Source: an uncultured Thiodictyon sp.
GTDB lineage: Bacteria > Pseudomonadota > Gammaproteobacteria > Chromatiales > Chromatiaceae
NCBI GenBank assembly: GCA_903837595.1
Contig: CAILVI010000471.1
Span: 1 to 43,525 of the forward strand
Length of the DNA stretch: 43,525 nucleotides
Reading direction: 5' to 3'
Position numbers and translations under genes: made by a program. How positions within the stretch are numbered: the stretch's first letter is position 1; each line of letters begins with the position of its first letter. Shown piece by piece: positions 42,177 to 43,525 of this stretch. The notes below the pieces were generated by a model. It saw only the letters and a program-made list of their open reading frames with translations. It did not search any database and was not told the origin of the DNA.

Positions 42177-43172
42177 GTGACGACACGGCATGATTTGTTG
42201 AGGCGATGGGTCGCCTCGGTCCTTGGCAGGAACGATTTTACCCTCGAACCGGCCTCTTCCGACGCCAGCTTTCGTCGCTACTGGCGTGTTCGCCACAGTG
42301 ACAATACGCTGATTATTATGGATGCCCCGCCCGCGCAGGAGGATTGCGGCCGCTTTGTCGACCTGGCGCGGCGCCTGCGTGCCATCGGCCTGCACACCCC
42401 TGAGATCCACGCGCAGGACCGGGCCAACGGCTTCCTGGCACTCTCCGACCTGGGCGACCGGCTCTATCTGGCGGAACTCGACACCGCGAGCGCGGACCGG
42501 CTCTATGCCGATGCGCTCGCCGCCCTGGCCGTCATCCAGGCGCGCGGACCCCAGGACGGCCTGCCGTGCTACGACGCCCCTTTCCTGCGGTGCGAATTGG
42601 AGATCTTCCGCGAATGGTTCCTCGGCCACCACCTGGGGCTCACGCTGACCCTGGCCGAGTCGGCCGGCTGGGACCGCGCCTGCGACGCCCTGGTCGCGAG
42701 CGCACTGGAACAGCCCCAGGTCTGCGTCCACCGCGACTATCACTCGCGCAATCTGATGATCATCGAGCCGGCGGGCCCGGGCATCCTGGACTTCCAGGAC
42801 GCGGTGGTCGGACCCGTCACCTACGACCTGGTCTCACTGCTCAAGGACTGCTATATCCAATGGCCGGCCGAGCGGGTCACCGATTGGGCATTGGGTTACC
42901 GGCAATTGGCGATGGCGTCCGGCGTGCTGCCGGCCGTGGACCCGGTGCGTTTCATGCGCTGGTTCGACCTCATGGGCACCCAGCGGCACCTGAAGGCATG
43001 CGGTATCTTCGCCCGCCTCAACCATCGCGACGGCAAGCCCAATTACCTGAACGACATCCCGCGCACCCTGGGCTACGTCCGGGAGGTGGCGGCACGCTAT
43101 CCGGAGCTTGGGGATCTCCAGCGGCTGCTGGCCGAGAGGATTGACCCAGCGATGGCGGGCGAGGGGGGCTGA
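42177..43172 (+). CDS. amgK: Aminoglycoside phosphotransferase-like kinase AmgK
   Basis: The 331-residue protein is an APH-fold kinase. AmgK phosphorylates MurNAc at the anomeric carbon during cell-wall recycling. It has a catalytic loop CVHRDYHSRNLMI and the metal site ILDFQDAVVGP, followed by YDLVSLLKDCYI, a pattern typical of AmgK. The GTG start at 42177 follows AGGGG; the open frame extends upstream to 42078. It is divergent from lptD, as in many gammaproteobacteria. The usual partner murU is not seen downstream. Confidence 0.88.
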   Translation: MTTRHDLLRRWVASVLGRNDFTLEPASSDASFRRYWRVRHSDNTLIIMDAPPAQEDCGRFVDLARRLRAIGLHTPEIHAQDRANGFLALSDLGDRLYLAELDTASADRLYADALAALAVIQARGPQDGLPCYDAPFLRCELEIFREWFLGHHLGLTLTLAESAGWDRACDALVASALEQPQVCVHRDYHSRNLMIIEPAGPGILDFQDAVVGPVTYDLVSLLKDCYIQWPAERVTDWALGYRQLAMASGVLPAVDPVRFMRWFDLMGTQRHLKACGIFARLNHRDGKPNYLNDIPRTLGYVREVAARYPELGDLQRLLAERIDPAMAGEGG

Positions 43173-43199
43173 AGTCCCCTTCGTTACCAAGCGTATTCC

Positions 43200-43285
43200 C
43201 CGTAGGATGGGTTGAGCGCAGCGAAACCCATCGTCAGCGCTTCGTAAGGGCTTGATTGCTTGGTTTCGCTGCGCTCTACCCAGCC
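43200..43285. repeat. Dispersed ~90-bp palindromic repeat, copy 3
   Basis: CCGTAGGATGGGTTGAGCGC, AGCGAAACCCATCG and later GGTTTCGCTGCGCTCTACCC are present, but the expected closing CTAC is replaced by CCCCC. This copy has lost its right end. Confidence 0.8.
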
Positions 43286-43415
43286 CCCCGGCCGGACGGG
43301 GCATGCGCCCCGTCCGGAACGTTTTCGACCTCGTTGCCCTCGTTTGCCCTCGTTTGGTAACGCTGGCCCGGGAAGCTCTGCTACCCATGGCCCCGCGCCG
43401 CCCCTCGCAATAGTC

Positions 43416-43443
43416 GCCCCGCCCCCGCCCCCGCCCCCGCCCC
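43416..43443. repeat. GCCCCC hexanucleotide repeat
   Basis: About four and a half tandem copies of a GCCCCC unit lie 20 bp upstream of the ATG at 43462. Such tracts can change length by slippage. Confidence 0.85.
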
Positions 43444-43461
43444 ATCCCTTATGATCCAGCA

Positions 43462-43525
43462 ATGGCAACCACCCTCATCAGTTGGCTCGGACGCACAGAC
43501 CTTCGCGCTGTTACTGAGGCCGACC
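43462..43525 (+). CDS. 5' end of a gene running off the window
   Basis: From ATG 43462 the frame is open to the end and begins MATTLISWLGRTDLRAVTEA. This opening resembles the beginnings of sensor domains (CARF-like) in some sigma-54-dependent regulators, but 21 residues are too few to decide. A second open frame from ATG 43451 is less protein-like. Confidence 0.45.
   Translation, partial: MATTLISWLGRTDLRAVTEAD

Overview
The window looks like a chromosomal segment of a high-GC gammaproteobacterium, most likely a purple sulfur bacterium or close relative (Chromatiales). This is inferred from gene content: a kai clock cluster, NifJ with its dihydroorotate-dehydrogenase-like partner, the rpe-gph-trpE and lptD-surA-pdxA gene orders, an amgK-type kinase divergent from lptD, and palindromic intergenic repeats. 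No rRNA or species marker is present, so the genus is not assignable from sequence alone.

Layout. 1-0.9 kb: tRNA-Val(CAC) with a clear sigma-70 promoter and a terminator, then a MEKHLA-domain gene. 1.1-6.2 kb: a signalling/clock cluster made of a PAS-PAS-GGDEF-EAL protein, a KaiA-like protein (degenerate receiver plus KaiA/RsbU-type helical domain), KaiB and KaiC. 6.3-9.9 kb: a lipoprotein, an orphan adenine methyltransferase and an exported phosphatidylserine-decarboxylase-like protein, with dispersed repeats between them. 10.1-12.5 kb: an AT-richer island with a two-gene module (PD-(D/E)XK-like nuclease plus an unknown protein), a frameshifted small gene and a fragment. 12.7-18.5 kb: rimI, nifJ and a DHOD-like gene. 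18.6-20.3 kb: small accessory genes (acidic protein, retropepsin-like protease, others) and the duplicated tail of the protease gene. 20.6-25.0 kb: SIR2-like plus hemerythrin pair, divergent amrS/amrA, CorB-type membrane protein. 25.0-25.6 kb: repeat-rich spacer. 25.6-29.4 kb: a BcgI-like restriction-modification pair (nuclease-methylase fusion plus HsdS). 29.6-30.8 kb: a small conserved-looking protein and, upstream of it, two arrays of 21-bp hairpin-forming tandem repeats. 30.9-31.6 kb: remains of toxin-antitoxin loci (frameshifted hicB, frameshifted MNT nucleotidyltransferase, truncated HEPN). 31.8-35.9 kb: djlA, rpe, gph, trpE. 35.9-43.2 kb: transglutaminase-like gene, pdxA, surA and lptD on the minus strand, then the divergent amgK. 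A gene begins at 43462 and runs off the window.

The most interesting parts are the non-cyanobacterial kaiA-like/kaiB/kaiC cluster coupled to a c-di-GMP protein, the 21-bp repeat arrays with their neighbouring gene, the low-GC nuclease module, and the SIR2-hemerythrin pair. Functions are read from motifs by eye; no database search was possible.
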